Shown: in pieces, positions 1 to 14,234 of the stretch
Numbering within the stretch: position 1 is the stretch's first letter
Layout of the letters: each line of letters starts with the position of its first letter
Assembly (NCBI GenBank): GCA_034509495.1
Contig: CM067503.1
Location: 12,268,038-12,332,037 of the forward strand
DNA length: 64,000 nt
Origin: Acestrorhynchus altus
Taxonomy: Eukaryota; Chordata; Actinopteri; Characiformes; Acestrorhynchidae
Direction: 5' to 3'
The notes under the pieces: generated by a model
The model's input: only the letters and a program-made list of their open reading frames with translations
What the model was told of the DNA's origin: nothing
The model's database searches: none
Position numbers and translations under genes: made by a program

Positions 1-1958
1 TCATTTGTACATTGTACTTTAAACAATATTTTTTTTATTTTGTTGAAACAGCTCCTGTTTCATTAGTGTCAAATGTAATGCAAAAGGTCTGCATGACCCA
101 TCAACTCAATTATTGGGTAAAAATAATGAAATACAAGCAGTCGTTAGATTTATTGATTACAGAAATTATCCATAGGTGCATCCCTAATTAAGAGTATTTA
201 ATAAACAGTAAACCGGGGAATGTGAGAACACTGGCCCCATTAGCGCTGACTTCACGCCCAGTCGGGCAGGAGTAATTACAGATGGTAATTATTACTGTGA
301 AAAACTGAGGAGAAGCAAGCTCTCCTCCCAGCACTGCCTGCCATTCCTCTGGCCACCCATCACGAGCTCAAGGCCAGAGGTGGTACAGCAGTACCCAGGG
401 AGTAAGGAAGCAGCTGGTAGACACCCGTGGGTGTCCTAACCCTGTTTGGGCCATTGCCAACAGCTCTGCCAGGCTCCATTACTCAAGCCTTGGTGCCCAA
501 CAGGCTGAGACTGAGCTAAAGCTGCCAAGTTGTGGATGTAATGACAGAAAAATGACAATCGCCACAATTTATTGCATCAAACCCTGAGCCACAGGCACAG
601 GCGATTAGGTAACGCAGGCATGGACATTCCTGCCTGCTGAAGGCATTCAAGCCACCCACCCACATCATCACCCAACCCCCGCCCCCCCCAACCGCACACA
701 CACACACACACACCAGCCATAACACGGCTAAGACAAATGTTTAAAATAGGAGATAATGGCATTCGGATCTAGGAAACTGCTCTGCCAAGGCCTGGGAACA
801 GATTTATCAACAAATTTCCACAGAAACAGCAAGTTAGCACAAAAAAAACAACAGTGAGGAACATTGCTTATCCGATAGCAGTTGGGACACCTGGCTAAGA
901 ACGTCCACGAGAACAGAACATGTGAGCCCCAATGACCAATCTGCTAATGATTAACACTTCTATGGAAACATGCTAAGCACAGTTTCTCATACTGTAAGCA
1001 GACCCCCCCCCCAACTTAACCTGCCCTTACCATTTACCCCACTGAAACACAAATGACCTAGTGCCACAGGCTACAGTATTTTCACTGGGCAAATTGAATT
1101 AGGTAATAGTTGCAGCACCACTTTGCTGTGCAAACAGTGGCAGGAGCCCTCAGAGGAACAAGGCTAACAGCGTGTGGTGCCCTGCTCTGTCTGTCTGTCG
1201 GTCGGTCAAGGTTGATTATTGACAGGAATAATGGAATTCTCTTAGGGCACTGATGTGGAGGAGGGTTGTTCTGCAGCCTCTCTAAAAGGTGTTATGAAAT
1301 TAGGACAATAAGAACCACAGACTGCAAGCTGATGTGCCTACCACAGCAGCTTCTCCTGAGGTGATTGTAAATAACGTTCTGTTTCAATCTTGTGGAAACC
1401 TTTCTTTCTGCTCCCTCTCTCTGCCCTGCTCCCAGCCCCGAGCTCCTTCTCTTCTCTGCTCCCCTCCGACCCCATTTGCACTCTCCCACACTACTCACAT
1501 ATCAAATTTCAACATGTTTAAATATAGTGAAAAAGACAGGGCATCTTCATTTTTTTCATATCATATATCGCCATTAAATATATTGGGGTATGATATCTGT
1601 CCATATCACCCAGCACTAATACACAGACATTAGGTAAATAGTTCAGCTGATTCACACTAAATACGGAAGATTAATGGGTGGCCCTTACTGTCAAACTGCT
1701 TAATTATATGCATAACAAGCACCTTTACTGTCAAACAACATTTTGAAACCCCTGAAAATCATTTATGATGATAAAGAAGGACGCATCTTACTAAATGTGA
1801 CAAAAACTGCAGTGCAACAACCATCTGACTATTCCAAAAACACATCATTACTCCAATATCGACCATTCCATACAGACTCCAAATGTAGGTAATGGCGAGC
1901 TTCTTCAATAATGAAACAGACTCAAGGTTACACTGAACCACATTTACAGATGACAGAC
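1..1958 (-). other. fndc3b: fndc3b intron downstream of second coding exon
   Basis: No further exon is visible here. The preceding exon ends with a GT donor at 1958-1957, and the next segment expected for FNDC3B (the part following TLQCIQG) is not found in any minus-strand frame, so it must lie left of the window. The stretch holds AT-rich intronic DNA, a short CA run at about 687-712 and a poly-C run near 1003-1012. The block at about 200-430 is less AT-rich than its surroundings and contains TAATTA-type motifs; it might be a conserved non-coding element, which cannot be judged without alignment. Confidence 0.6.
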
Positions 1959-2424
1959 CTTGGATGCACTGCAGAGTTCCATCCTCCCTGCGAATGGTGA
2001 ATGTTTCTCCAGGATTCACCTGGACCAAGATCACCTGCAAACAGAAATACCAGGAATTACTTTTACCTCACCTTAGGAACATTCATTAGAGAAGTCGGCC
2101 GTGTCTAAAATGTAAGAAATGCTGCCTACTTACACAGGAATCTGAAGCAGAAAGGCACCAAGTTATGTCTGAATCGAAGTTCAGTAACATAGCCTGTGCT
2201 ATTGGTTGAAAATGTTAATGGCTAATTATAATGCAGTCAAATGCTCATTGAGCATTGAACTGCTAATACCCATTTTCCTTTTCACAAATACTTGTTTGTC
2301 TGGGCTGCAAGCTCACCTGTTGCGAGGCATCTCCGTTAATCATGTGGTGCATCATGGGAACCTCGCCGTTCAGCAGTGGCGGAAGCTCCAGCATCTGGTC
2401 CGTCATCATCATGGTGACGTACAT
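1959..2424 (-). CDS. fndc3b: fibronectin type III domain-containing protein 3B, N-terminal exons (partial gene)
   Basis: Two coding exons on the minus strand give the N-terminus of FNDC3B. The first, 2424-2317, encodes 36 residues beginning MYVTMMMTDQMLELPPLLNG and ends in phase 0 at a GTGAG donor. The second, 2034-1959, follows a TTTGCAG acceptor, encodes VILVQVNPGETFTIRREDG and TLQCIQ, and ends in phase 1 at a GT donor. Both segments match the vertebrate FNDC3B N-terminus almost residue for residue. The start exon extends into 5'UTR up to 2450, where a pyrimidine tract and GCAG acceptor show that an upstream non-coding exon exists. In other vertebrates the full protein carries a row of FN3 domains and a C-terminal transmembrane tail anchoring it to the ER; none of that lies in this window. 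Fish carry more than one fndc3 paralogue, but this segment matches 3B better than 3A. An a/b suffix cannot be assigned. Confidence 0.93.
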
Positions 2425-2428
2425 TCAT
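2336..2428 (-). promoter_or_regulatory. overlapping upstream reading frame at the fndc3b start
   Basis: An ATG at 2428-2426 lies four bases upstream of the fndc3b start codon (2424-2422) in another frame. It opens a 30-codon frame that runs over the start of the main coding region and stops with TAA at 2338-2336. Whether it is translated is unknown. Ribosomes initiating there would bypass the main start, so it could lower FNDC3B output. This is seen directly in sequence; the regulatory role is inference. Confidence 0.4.
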
Positions 2429-3099
2429 GGAGCCTTCCCCTGCACAGCCGCTGCAAACAGAAAAAACACAAGCGCCTTTTAAAAACACATTTACACCACA
2501 CTGAACTGGACAGCTCTCTTAATGTCAGTTAGCAACAATGCAAATAAGCCACAAATGGCTCGTTAAAGGATCAAAGGCTATGTCCTTGCTCTGCCCAATT
2601 GTCCACTAACACCCCCACACACAGATCTACTAGAACATTACCATCAGGATCAGAGAAGTGGCTGCAGTCATTACGACTGATGTCACCAGCATTTATGTGA
2701 TGATGTAATCTGTAGGAATGAAGTAATCGGTATATAAATGCTGTTAAGAGACGACTAATTCTGTGCCACGGCTGGTAGACCAGGCAGTCAGGATAAGGAG
2801 AGAGATGTGGGTGAAGCCTTCACTGCTACATACTCTTAAATTGACCTGTGCAAGAATGGCTTTGATGAGCTTGGAAGAGCCGGAGAAAGGCAGGCATACT
2901 CCCCACTAAACTCTACTTCACAGTGAGATAATTAAGAAGGAAGTGGATTCAAATGTCTCAATTCTCTTACTAATGTACTGTTGACTCAACTTTGTCACAA
3001 AGGTTCTGCTCAATGTAACCAACTCCTTTGAGGCAGGAGGACTCAAGGACACCCAAAACAGCAAAATGGTATCTGCTGGATTTTACTGCTGAGTACTGC

Positions 3100-3450
3100 A
3101 TTTAGGGCTGCACAATATATTGTTTCAGCATCGTCAGCATAATGTCATACAATGTCATGGAAGGCAAATATAATTCACTGCTACAAATTCATTTGCTACT
3201 TGATACACAAGGACAATTCACAGTCCTCTCATTTTCCATGGCATATTTCACAGACAGGCTTCATCTTCCCAATATCATTTATTTAAATTTAATTTAATTT
3301 TGGTCAAACAGAGTTCATTATTAGTAACTGGGGCATGTTGGGTTGGTTTCTGGTGAATTCCTGTATTTTGTAACAATATACACTGCAGAAGAAAAAACTA
3401 TTGCAGTGTTTATTGTTTTCCAATATTGTCCAGATTTAACTGCATGATAT
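3100..3450. repeat. hAT-like MITE fragment
   Basis: The left edge reads TTTAGGGCTGCACAATATAT, which resembles the terminal sequence of a very common fish hAT-type non-autonomous element. Near 3420-3450 the sequence CCAATATTGTCC followed by GCATGATATATC reads as a decayed reverse complement of that end. The copy is degraded and I cannot define exact ends or a target duplication. Confidence 0.45.
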
Positions 3451-6400
3451 ATCAACCAGAAGCAAGGCTAAATCTTCTTTCAGTAACCTTTTTATCATGA
3501 CATGACATATATTTATCATTCTGACTCATTTTGACACCAGAGTATCTGTAAGAATTCTATTGTCATATTTATGTGTAAGAAAAATGTAAGGTCTTGTAAA
3601 TGAGCACAGAGAAAAGCAGTTTGCCTTATTTGGAACCGATTAAAATCAGCCAGTAAAAGCATCTCTTAACAGAAGCTGCTTTGCTGTGACTCCTGAAGAT
3701 TTATCAGGTTCACTGAAATAATTATCTTATAAAACTTTGTAGCCAAGTGTAAGCTGCTTTTTGATAAAATATGTGGTAAGATATTGAACAGCAATCAATA
3801 CTGTTGGATGGCTTCCGACCCCATGTGTGGGACATGAGCTGCAACAATATGATATTTTCACAGTGTCATAACCATCTCAGGAAAGATCACAGCTTTACTT
3901 CATTATCAGACACAATGTCATTAAAGGAATAAAAGAAAAAATACATAAAACAAGTAAATACATTTCAAACTACTTTGTGTTGAAGCAATGATTATTTTCA
4001 CTAGTCGACTATATTATCATTATCGATTATAATAATATTATGATTATAATAATAACAACCCTTAAGTAGCGATCATCTTTTAAATTTAGCTTGTGTTTGT
4101 TTTATGCATCAACTAACTTACAATGAAGACAAAAAAGATGCAAACCTTTAAAAATTCCAGCTAATATGAGAGGAATCAAACTACAGTCTTTGCTGTGAAC
4201 ATTTTAAATCAAGGCCATGTAAATAAGCAGCAATGAATTATAACAAAAGTAAATAAATTTTACCATAATTTTTTAGACCAAAACAAAGGAAGGCAATCAT
4301 GAGGCAGTAAATGTTTGTGTTACTGCCAAGGTTGAATTAATGACTTTTATTTTGACTTGGTCTGTGTCTGCTCAGTGGAGCACTCGCCTTCTTTTCGTTA
4401 ATTAACTCATTAAAAGGTAATTTGAGACTATTGTTCTGAGGTTGATGTTCTTAGAGGTTTTCTCCTTTGTTCTGTGTCTGTGTCCATATGAAACTCTCAG
4501 TAATCACACAGACTAACAGTGCCCGTGTGTCACGGTAATATAGCTCAGTTCAATGTGTTGCCCACATCATTGCTCACCTATTGGTGAAATTGAAGGGTTG
4601 CATTTATTTTTTCCAAACCAATAATAAGCAAATGCACACGATATGATAACCATTGATTTTCATACCATTGTATATATAAAACCGATGCACCGCTGCTACC
4701 CTATGTAGGAGTAACATAGATTTGCTGTTCCAATGACCTAATGAGCTAAAATGCACTCTGGATGCTATGGAGGTCTTTGAGCTGATGTCTTCTCCATGGT
4801 AATGAGTGCCAACATGTTGGTTTGTCAGAGAAATATATTTTCACTCTTTCTGGGCCTGCTAGAGTAGTTTATAGTTAGCAAAAAATCATTCCCGCCTGTA
4901 ATCATGATGGTACTCAGGATTTCCAAATCTCTCAAAGAATCTGCTGAACCTTCAGGTGCTGTAGCACTAGAAGAGAAGCTTCAGCCGTACTGGAATCTGT
5001 GATTCTGCCACTGTTGCAGATTCTACCCCATGCTTTGTCTTCTCTTCCTGTAATTCAAAACGTCTTTGGTAAGAGCTTTCTGAGCCTGCACACGTGAAGC
5101 TCATCTGCCCCGCACAGGGGCCAAGCATGCATACTGATGAGTTCAACCAAAAGAAAAAGTATTCCGTTTCAAAAAGAACGGGCATCAGCTTTCTCTTCTT
5201 CCCAGCAGAAACAATGCCTTCCTCTCCACCTGTCCCAGTGGATCCCTATAATGTAAACAGGCCAAGAGAAAAGGATAAGAACCTGAAAACGTAGACATAA
5301 ACCATCCGCTGCCACGTGGTACACGGTTAGAGAAGTGTCACAGGTGAAGTTGTTGGCTCATAATATTTGTCCTCTATAAAGCAATAACACGTCTTTGCCT
5401 TAAAGACTTAACACGCAAATGCCCTTGGTGTAAGTAGTTGAGGGTGATATTTAACTCTCAGGACCTTCGTCAGCCAATAAACACCTCGGTAGCACCAAGT
5501 GTTCCTGCTGCAAGGCCATCATACACCATGTAAAATGTAGTCACAACAGACCCATTGAGTCTCAAATATCTGAGTGTTTCGTCAGGACATGAGTGATTTC
5601 TCTCACCCATTCCAGGCATGCCCGATTCCTTTACTAAAGGCGTGATAGCGCAGTCTGTAATTACCAGCATCTAAAATCATTAACACAGCAACTTAATGCA
5701 CCAGGCCCCCAGGGTTTAGAAACCAACACTCACTCAACCCCCCCATCTTTTATGTGTTCTTCATTCTCGCCATTCCTTAGGCAGAGTGGTGCCTCCACCT
5801 TTGTTGGTGTGGGGGGTAGTCTGAAGCTTACCCCCACCCCTGGGGGAATGATTCAAGGGACCATTCAATACTGGACGGAGGGGAGACCTCCTACCTTCAA
5901 AGGTCATGTTGTTATTACCACATTATACAGGGGTACTTTGCTAAATAGCCATGGATTCCCATTTTAGGGGTATTCCCCCCAATTACGCCCCTCAACTCTG
6001 TCCACCTCCCCTGCAAAACACAGCCCATCTGCTTTGCATCCTGTGCTGAGCAGGACCAAAACAAACGGCGTGGAAACAAATGTTTCCTTGACAACGGCAT
6101 CTACTGCAGGCCTGGGGATACGGACTCACTGCAGATTACTGGGAACGTAAATCACCCACAGTCCACACTGCACTTTTTGCCCCTTCTAGCTACACCAGAT
6201 AGCAGTGGCTCTAATGTGGATTCGTGGAGGCACATATGCAAGACCACAGGAGAGTCTTCACACGCAGAATTGCTTAAGAAGTTACAGAGCACTACATAAC
6301 CACAAAAAGGCCTAAAATGTCCTATACTTGTGGAAAACATACAGGAGGAATCTTCCACACACAGTGGCACTTGACACCAAACATCCGTTAAAACTGACAT

Positions 6401-6826
6401 CACGAGGAGAACATTATGCAATGCTGATATAAGCGACAAAAAGCTGCAATAAAGCGGTTGCAATGTGTAGCTGCCTGCCACCCAATCCAACTCTTCTAAA
6501 AAGACAGATTCCCTTCAAATCTGCTTTCACGTCTGGCACTTTTACAGCCCCAGATGGGGAGTCGGTCTGGCGCAGGCCCTATAATCCAGCTAATGATATG
6601 TAATAACACAGAGGAAACTGGGGGAAACCAAAAAAAAAAAATCATCCCTTTTTCCTCTCCTCCTCTCCCCTCTTCCCTCCCCCTGTCATTCTTCCATCTT
6701 CTCCCTCCACCTTCCCCCCTTGGCTAAAAACTCTTCTCCTAACAACTAAGCTAAACAAGAAGATACACACTCTCACACACCTTCCTATGGCTCAACTAAA
6801 ACTCAGGCCCTCATCCAAGACAGACA

Positions 6827-7361
<535 letters not shown>

Positions 7362-10300
7362 GTGAGTGTGTATGTGTGTGTGTGTGGCGTGTCCTACTTC
7401 TTGATTGTTTTTTTTCCAGTGTAACTCCATCTCACCTCCGAACATTCACCGTTTCCAACAGCCTCCAGTTCTCTTCATGAGTCACGTCTGAGACTCCAAT
7501 CAACATTTACAGCGAGATGAAATCACGTCTTTAAAAATATCCCTGAAAAATATCCCCTCCTCCTCATTCCAGCAGTCACCTCTCCCGCCGCGAGTCTGGG
7601 GCCCGATAAGACCCCGGACTGGCCCAGGACAGACGGTAAACTGAGGACACATCACTGGAATGTTGCTGAAATGTTGTGTAAATGTTGTGTAAATGTTAGC
7701 ACTTGGCCTGGACTGGAGTTGCTGAACATTCAGTATTTTATCAATAGAGCAACTTGGCAAACAAACCACTATTCTACATTTCAATACTTACACGACAATT
7801 TAATTAAGCTAGCATCATACTGTCATTGTGTTTTGCATTTGTGCTTTTAAAAGGGGCTTCAAGGGTTATTCAGTAAAAGTAATGATACACAGTCAGCACA
7901 TACTAACGAATCATTTTAATGACACTCTGCATGGTTAAATGGTTCTCATCCACAGTGAGGAAACCAAGTAAGCATGTTACAGCATTTAAAATGATCTAAA
8001 GGCTTTGTTTCTGCTTTGTTAAGTCAAACTTTATTAATGATTAATCCAATAATCTGTACATTGATAGATAATTAAAACAACACTCACAGTTCCTACTTGC
8101 TGATGGACAACACTATTGCTGGAATTAGTGTAGCCTTCCACCCCACAAGCCATACAAGGAAACGGCACATAAGGGCTGTAACTGCAGCCCACACATGCCT
8201 TACTAACACTGCTTCACAGGAAGTTTAGCTTTTTAAGACGTGTGTACAGAAACGCCGATATACAAAGGGTATCATCACTGACAAACTGTCCATGTGAATG
8301 TGTTTTAAGGAGGGCAGGCAGAGTTTACACTGCCATGCATTCATCACATTGCTCGACACACATGCTCTTGGCCTCTTTGGTGCAAGGAAGAACATCTGTG
8401 CTCATCTTAAAGCCATGTTATAATGTAAGGGTTTAAATAATGACCCATCTGAGCTAGGGCTCAGTCCAGGTCCTCCCTGCTGGCATAACACTCCAGCAAT
8501 ATCCCACCCAGCTGAACTGAAGAGTAGGTGGCAGTTTCATCCATTTTTGCATTTCCATTAGCCATACTGCATGCATTTAAATATTCCAAACAGAAAATAA
8601 GTTATATTGTAATCAACACAGCAAGTTTAATATTCACTTGACTTAATGATTTAAATGTGTACATTTTAGGTGCATGCAACCTAAAGCCCATGTCTACTGC
8701 TTTTAAATATCTAAAATATTTTATACCAAAGATATGCAAAAGAAAAAGCATTTGCCAGTGTAATGTTTAATACATAATCACATACTAATGTAGTTTAATA
8801 CTCTTAAAATCATGAAATGCAGCCCAATCAGAACTCACGAAAGAGCACTATATGATTGGAAGAAAAAAAGGCCAGCTTACTCTACAGATAAGATAAGGCC
8901 ATGAATACGGTGGTATTTTTTACTTCTGTAGCATAAGGACACTCAATCGACCTTGGAATTTCCAATCGATTGGTGAAGGGAGAGAGAGAGGTACTGAACA
9001 AGACCCCGAAGTTGCCAGTGATGGGGATCTGACTCTAGTTGATTTAATAACAGTGACATTTCATGATTTTGATGCATTTGTTCACTGTATTTGATTGAAA
9101 TAGTGTTTAACACATACTTTATAGAAATGAACAAGGTTTGCTGTGTGTGTAACTTACAGCACGATGCTGAACATTCCACCTTAAAACAGTGCTACACTTA
9201 CTCACCCTCCTGCAATGACTATTACAAAAGTTAAGCTGGAGAAAAACTGCAGCCTCATGGGTACAGCAGTGTTTGAGGAAATGTTCAGGAGCTCCCACTC
9301 TCACACAGAGATTTGAAGAGAATAAAAGAGTTTAAACAAGCTTAAGGGAGACCAGCAAGCTAACATCGATTAACACAAGTGCTGAGGTGTTTTAGAGGTG
9401 TGCTGTGAGTTGGGGGAGACGAGCTAAGTGAAAACAACAGAACACTAGAAACAACAGAGACTCTACATAGAGACAGCTTACGGTAAATTCATCAACAAAA
9501 CTACAGATAAAAGAAGAGAATCGTGAAAATGAACAGACGAGCTTTATCACACTAGAAGCTAATGGGTGTAAGAAAATACTGATGTCGAAGTGTCACAATA
9601 GAGGATCATTTAAACTCCGACCACTAGACAATACAATTGTACTGGTGTTCAGATCTCACTGTTCTGGTTGTGTTTAAAGTAAACATTATATATACATTTT
9701 ATAATACACACAACTTTTACAAAAACTGTCTATATTAAAAAAAAACCCTCAAGTCTTAACATACAGTCTTGCTTATCAATATATTAACTGTAACTCTGGG
9801 ATTGTTATATGTACCATATCTCCAGGTTCTTGCTAATACACAGCTGTAAAGCTGAACTGCAGATTAATAATTTAGGATTCATCGATGCACATCTGGATAT
9901 TTTTAACCTTATTCAACACCAACAGTTTTCCAAATTCCATCTGTTAACACTAGGGACCGCTCATAAGTATGCCACCCCAGTATGGGTTAATGAGACATCA
10001 AATGCCTCAAGAAGAGCATCATGAAGCTGGTGAAACATTGTGGACAAAGCTTGCCAAATAGGTTTATTTGACATGCAGACTGTAATTGGAGTTCTCCAAA
10101 AAAATAAATAAATAAATAAATCTATTGCTTCCACAGGTTTGTAAACAGTGTCATGGCTATAAACTATGACTGCTATAAAAATATGCTTTTTATATCAAGG
10201 ACTTGCTGTATCACTTTTTATATCAAGGACACACACTTCGCCATGCTCCCTTAATAATAATAATACAATACCATGCACTAGTTAAGGTGGCATTAAATAT

Positions 10301-13300
10301 AAGATGTAGTTTTATTAAAAGCTAATATGCAATTCAACAATTGAAAGCCAACTAAACAGATGCTGAAATGATAAACAGATATAAACAGTATATCTGTAGG
10401 TACTCTAATACCCACACCCATCCAGACTCAAATCCTGACCCACTGTGTGATGTGCTGTAAGCTCATACTTTTTGCCCAGTGGCAGTGCCACAGTGTGCAT
10501 GTGTGAGAGCTTAAACACAGGACAATACTTAAAAAGAGGAAAAAGGATTCCCAGAATGGAGCTCTAGCATTGCGTAACAACACCCCCCAAAACCGAAACA
10601 TGATACAGTCTTGAAAACTAGAAGCCCGAGAGCATCTAAACCAGGTCAAGCTGTTCCTGTAACTGAATCATTCTCTCCTATCAAAACACACAGAAGTGTG
10701 GCATCATCAGGAGTTCGGAGACCAGTGACAAAACTCATCAGGTGCGGAGGGCTGTCCTGAAAAATCAGGGAACCCATCGATGACATCAGTTTAATTCAGC
10801 TCAAAACAGACAACATTGTTTTTAATTTATTAACTTTTAGTGTGGAAGCATTAATGCACTATAATGGGTTATAATTTCTTAACACCTCAATGAATTTAAA
10901 CAAGTAATCAATTATTGTTCAGGAGTCCTGAAAAAAATGAACACTAAACTTTTACACAACTAATTACAACGTAACATTCTTATTTCCTGTTTTTTAGGTT
11001 TATGTTTTTTCTGTTCCACTCTAAAATGCATGTTTTTGCTTTCATGTTGTACTGGAGTCTATAGAACAGTCACTTTACAAAGCCTGAACTCTGCATTCCC
11101 ATAGAATAGTAACCCTCACTCTTAATTAACCACACACAGGCTACAGCTCTCCACAGAGGGGGGGGGCAAAAACACCTCGGCCATGCGACACGTCTACACG
11201 GGATGCAAACAAGCACACAGTGCAACCCCCGTCCAGCTCCTCCCCTCTCTCTCCTTAAAAGGTCAACAGGTCAAATTCCTTATCCTCATTTGGGCCTCAG
11301 ATACATTTTACACACCAGTAAACTGGCTTTGCGTGGGTGGGTGTGTGTACCCAAGGGGAGTTCTTCCCCAGGGGTGGTTACAGTGGTATTTTTGGGGGGG
11401 CAAGGAAGACACAAAAGAACTGTAGTGAAGAATTCTGGATAAGAGCATCTGCTTACTGCTGTAAATGTAACGACTTACCTCTGAGACAGAAAGGCAGAAA
11501 AATGTGAAACAATAGTGGAAGACATGCAGGACTACTAATCCCCTGATCAGAGCAGCAATAAAGAGACAATATAATAAAGATAAAACAGTTTACTGACATG
11601 CTAGACAAAAAAAGAATTAGCAATTTTTAACATCACTATACAATAGAACAGTACTTGATGAAGGGAATGCTTAATTCTTAATATTGTTATGACTGATTTA
11701 TTATTAAAGATATATTTGTCTAAACCAAAGATTGCATTTACCTTTACTGAAAAATGATATCATGCCACCTTCAATTTCACTTTCAGTGAAAGAGTTAGCT
11801 TTATTAAATAGCAGAAAGAATAATACACACAATAGAACAATAAAAATGCTTTTCCTATAAAATACAGAACAATATCTATGACATTTTATGGAGGAAATTA
11901 AGCTGGCACCTCAACACTTCACTGAATAAACATCCTGTTTATTTATATCTATATGTTAGGCGGCAGCTTTGCGTACGGTACTGTTTAATTCAGAGTCATT
12001 CCGAGGTAGGATAGGCAGGAATTTGAGCCAAGAATGTGAGGTCTGATTTAAATACAAGAGAAGAGAAACGTAAACAAAGACATCTCAAAGTAGTGTTTCA
12101 CATCAGCAGGTGGAAATAAGACAGCTGGTGCAAACATCAAGCTACCAGCATTAAGTATCGATATGTCATCATTCTGACTTCATTTATTGTGATGGAAGGT
12201 GCACGTGGTAAATCACAGGGTGCATTCATGCTTGTTTACATGTCCCAGGACAGCAAATGACAGCAGATTTTGACACACGTTGAATTATATCACTGTTGAA
12301 TATGCTACAAACCCTTTATAAATGCTCTTTTAATGGAGTTGCTTCTAATGGAACTGCTTCTAATGCTGCATAAAAGTACAAAAAAATGCTGGCTTCATTT
12401 TCCTGGCAGAACAAAAGCCGTTGTTTACCAAGCAAAATGACTTTTTTTGTTCACAACCACAGCTCGTCTGATTGATGGAGCACCGGTCTCGTTTACTTGT
12501 TTACTTAGCTATTATGCTCTGTGTTGAATGGAACATCGACCTTAATCTGACTCCACTGTACCAGTTTGGGTGTTTATACAAAGGTTTTCCACTCATTAGA
12601 CCAGTTATTAATGATATACTCTACAAGTGGAAAAACACTAACATTCCTAAGAGCCCCTCCTCCCGAAGGCACAATGAAAGGCATCTAAAACAAAGTGCAG
12701 AATGATTTCACCTGTATTAAACCAAAATGCACAACGATCACACTCAGCTATATTTACCTGAAAACCAACCGTAACCTCTACGCTGGCAACTTCCTTTACG
12801 GACTCTGAAAAAGCTCATTAAGAGGTGGGAAGTGAGCCGTCTGCTCAGGTCACTTATTAGAACGTGTAGAGCCAATCCGATGGGGCTCTGTCTGACCGCC
12901 TGAAGAGCTCATGGGCAGTTCATGCTCCAGCGGCGCCGTTTTACAGGCACATAATTAGGACGTGTTTACTGAATCCTGTTAATTAGGACTTAACCTTGTT
13001 AATGACCGTTCTCATCAACATCACCACAGCAGTGATACAGCAATGTGCAAAATTTTTAACAATCAACTCCCCCCTTCCCCCCTCTCTTTTCAGTGGAAGG
13101 TAAGGATGACATTAATTTAGATAAAGCCCCCCATTCCAGTCAGGTCAAAATCCATAAGCCTTCCCTAAATTCTCTCCAAATGTACCATCAGGTTTTCATA
13201 AGATAAAGTCTTCTAAAGCCACAGAAGTGTGCCTTCAGGGTAGCTGGCATTTGCACTAACTTGGAACAACCTGCCCTGCAATATCAAAAGGCAACAATGG

Positions 13301-14093
13301 CAGCTCAACAGACGCTTAAAGTCTCACTCAGGAATTGATGGAGACAGATAGGGGGCAACACCTGACCTTCCCTTGCCATTAGCAAAAAAATGGCTTTGGA
13401 TTTCTATGGTCTCTGTTTGTGGATAACATCAGTGCTTTTCAAAGAGGAATCTCTGAGGGAAGACTTTAGCCTCAGGGAGGGAGGGGGGGGGGGAGAGACC
13501 ACAGCAACCCAGGTGCAAAACATACGACGTCCCAGCACTGGGAAACTAACCGCCATTTGGGCTACAGGAACACAGAAAAGCCTGTCCAACACCAGCACAG
13601 GTGAAGGTCCCAGGGTAGCCTCCCTATCAACAGTTCCAGAAGTACATATGGTTGCAGGAAATTGACATGAAAACTGAGCAGAGTGGACTGCGTTTGGGCC
13701 CAATAGTTCCCATCACGTGCTTAAAGGGGAAAGCCCACTGAAATCTCAAAACTTCTACATGATTCTGTTGCTAAGATGTAAGAAAACTCATTCAAAGTCT
13801 TTTAGCAGAACTTGTTTGCAGCCATTTGCAGTTTTATTGATGGGTTTGGTGTTTGCAGTTCAGAGATGCTAGGCAAGAGGAATGAAATCATGCCACCCCA
13901 ATGATATCCACCATACATCTGTTCTAGGGGAACAGAGCAGAGAGCCAGCTTCTTCAGGCCACCTTTGGATTCACCATTTCAAAAAAATCCAAGGCAACCT
14001 TTGAAAAATTGTGTGTGATGATCAGACCAGCCTTAGGGCCAGTCATTTCCAGTCACCGACAACTTGTGCTAACTGACACAAGAATGACTTACA

Positions 14094-14234
14094 CAGGGGT
14101 GCACAACTCAAACACACCGGATTTAACTCATCAGTCAGTCAATCAGCATGCCAAGTTGGTATGTTTGAGGAGGGCAAAGAACTACTAAAGTTTACAGGAG
14201 ACCGGCCCTCCAGCACTGGAGTTGTGCACCCCTG
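14094..14234. mobile_element. short foldback hAT-type MITE
   Basis: A 141-bp element has inverted ends CAGGGGTGCACAACTC and its reverse complement. It is flanked by GACTTACA on the left and GACTTCAC on the right, an imperfect 8-bp duplication of the size hAT elements make. There is no coding capacity. Related, less complete sequence (CACACCTGATTCAACTCATT) occurs near 22.6 kb. Confidence 0.75.

Noticed and set aside
5470..5670. Minus-strand 66-residue open frame in the fndc3b intron
   Set aside because: Looks protein-like by eye but has no recognised family, conserved motif or splice context; too weak to call.
13390..13703. Open frames of 91 and 99 residues on opposite strands
   Set aside because: No recognisable protein family, no flanking splice signals that would make a gene, and the interval looks like intronic DNA.
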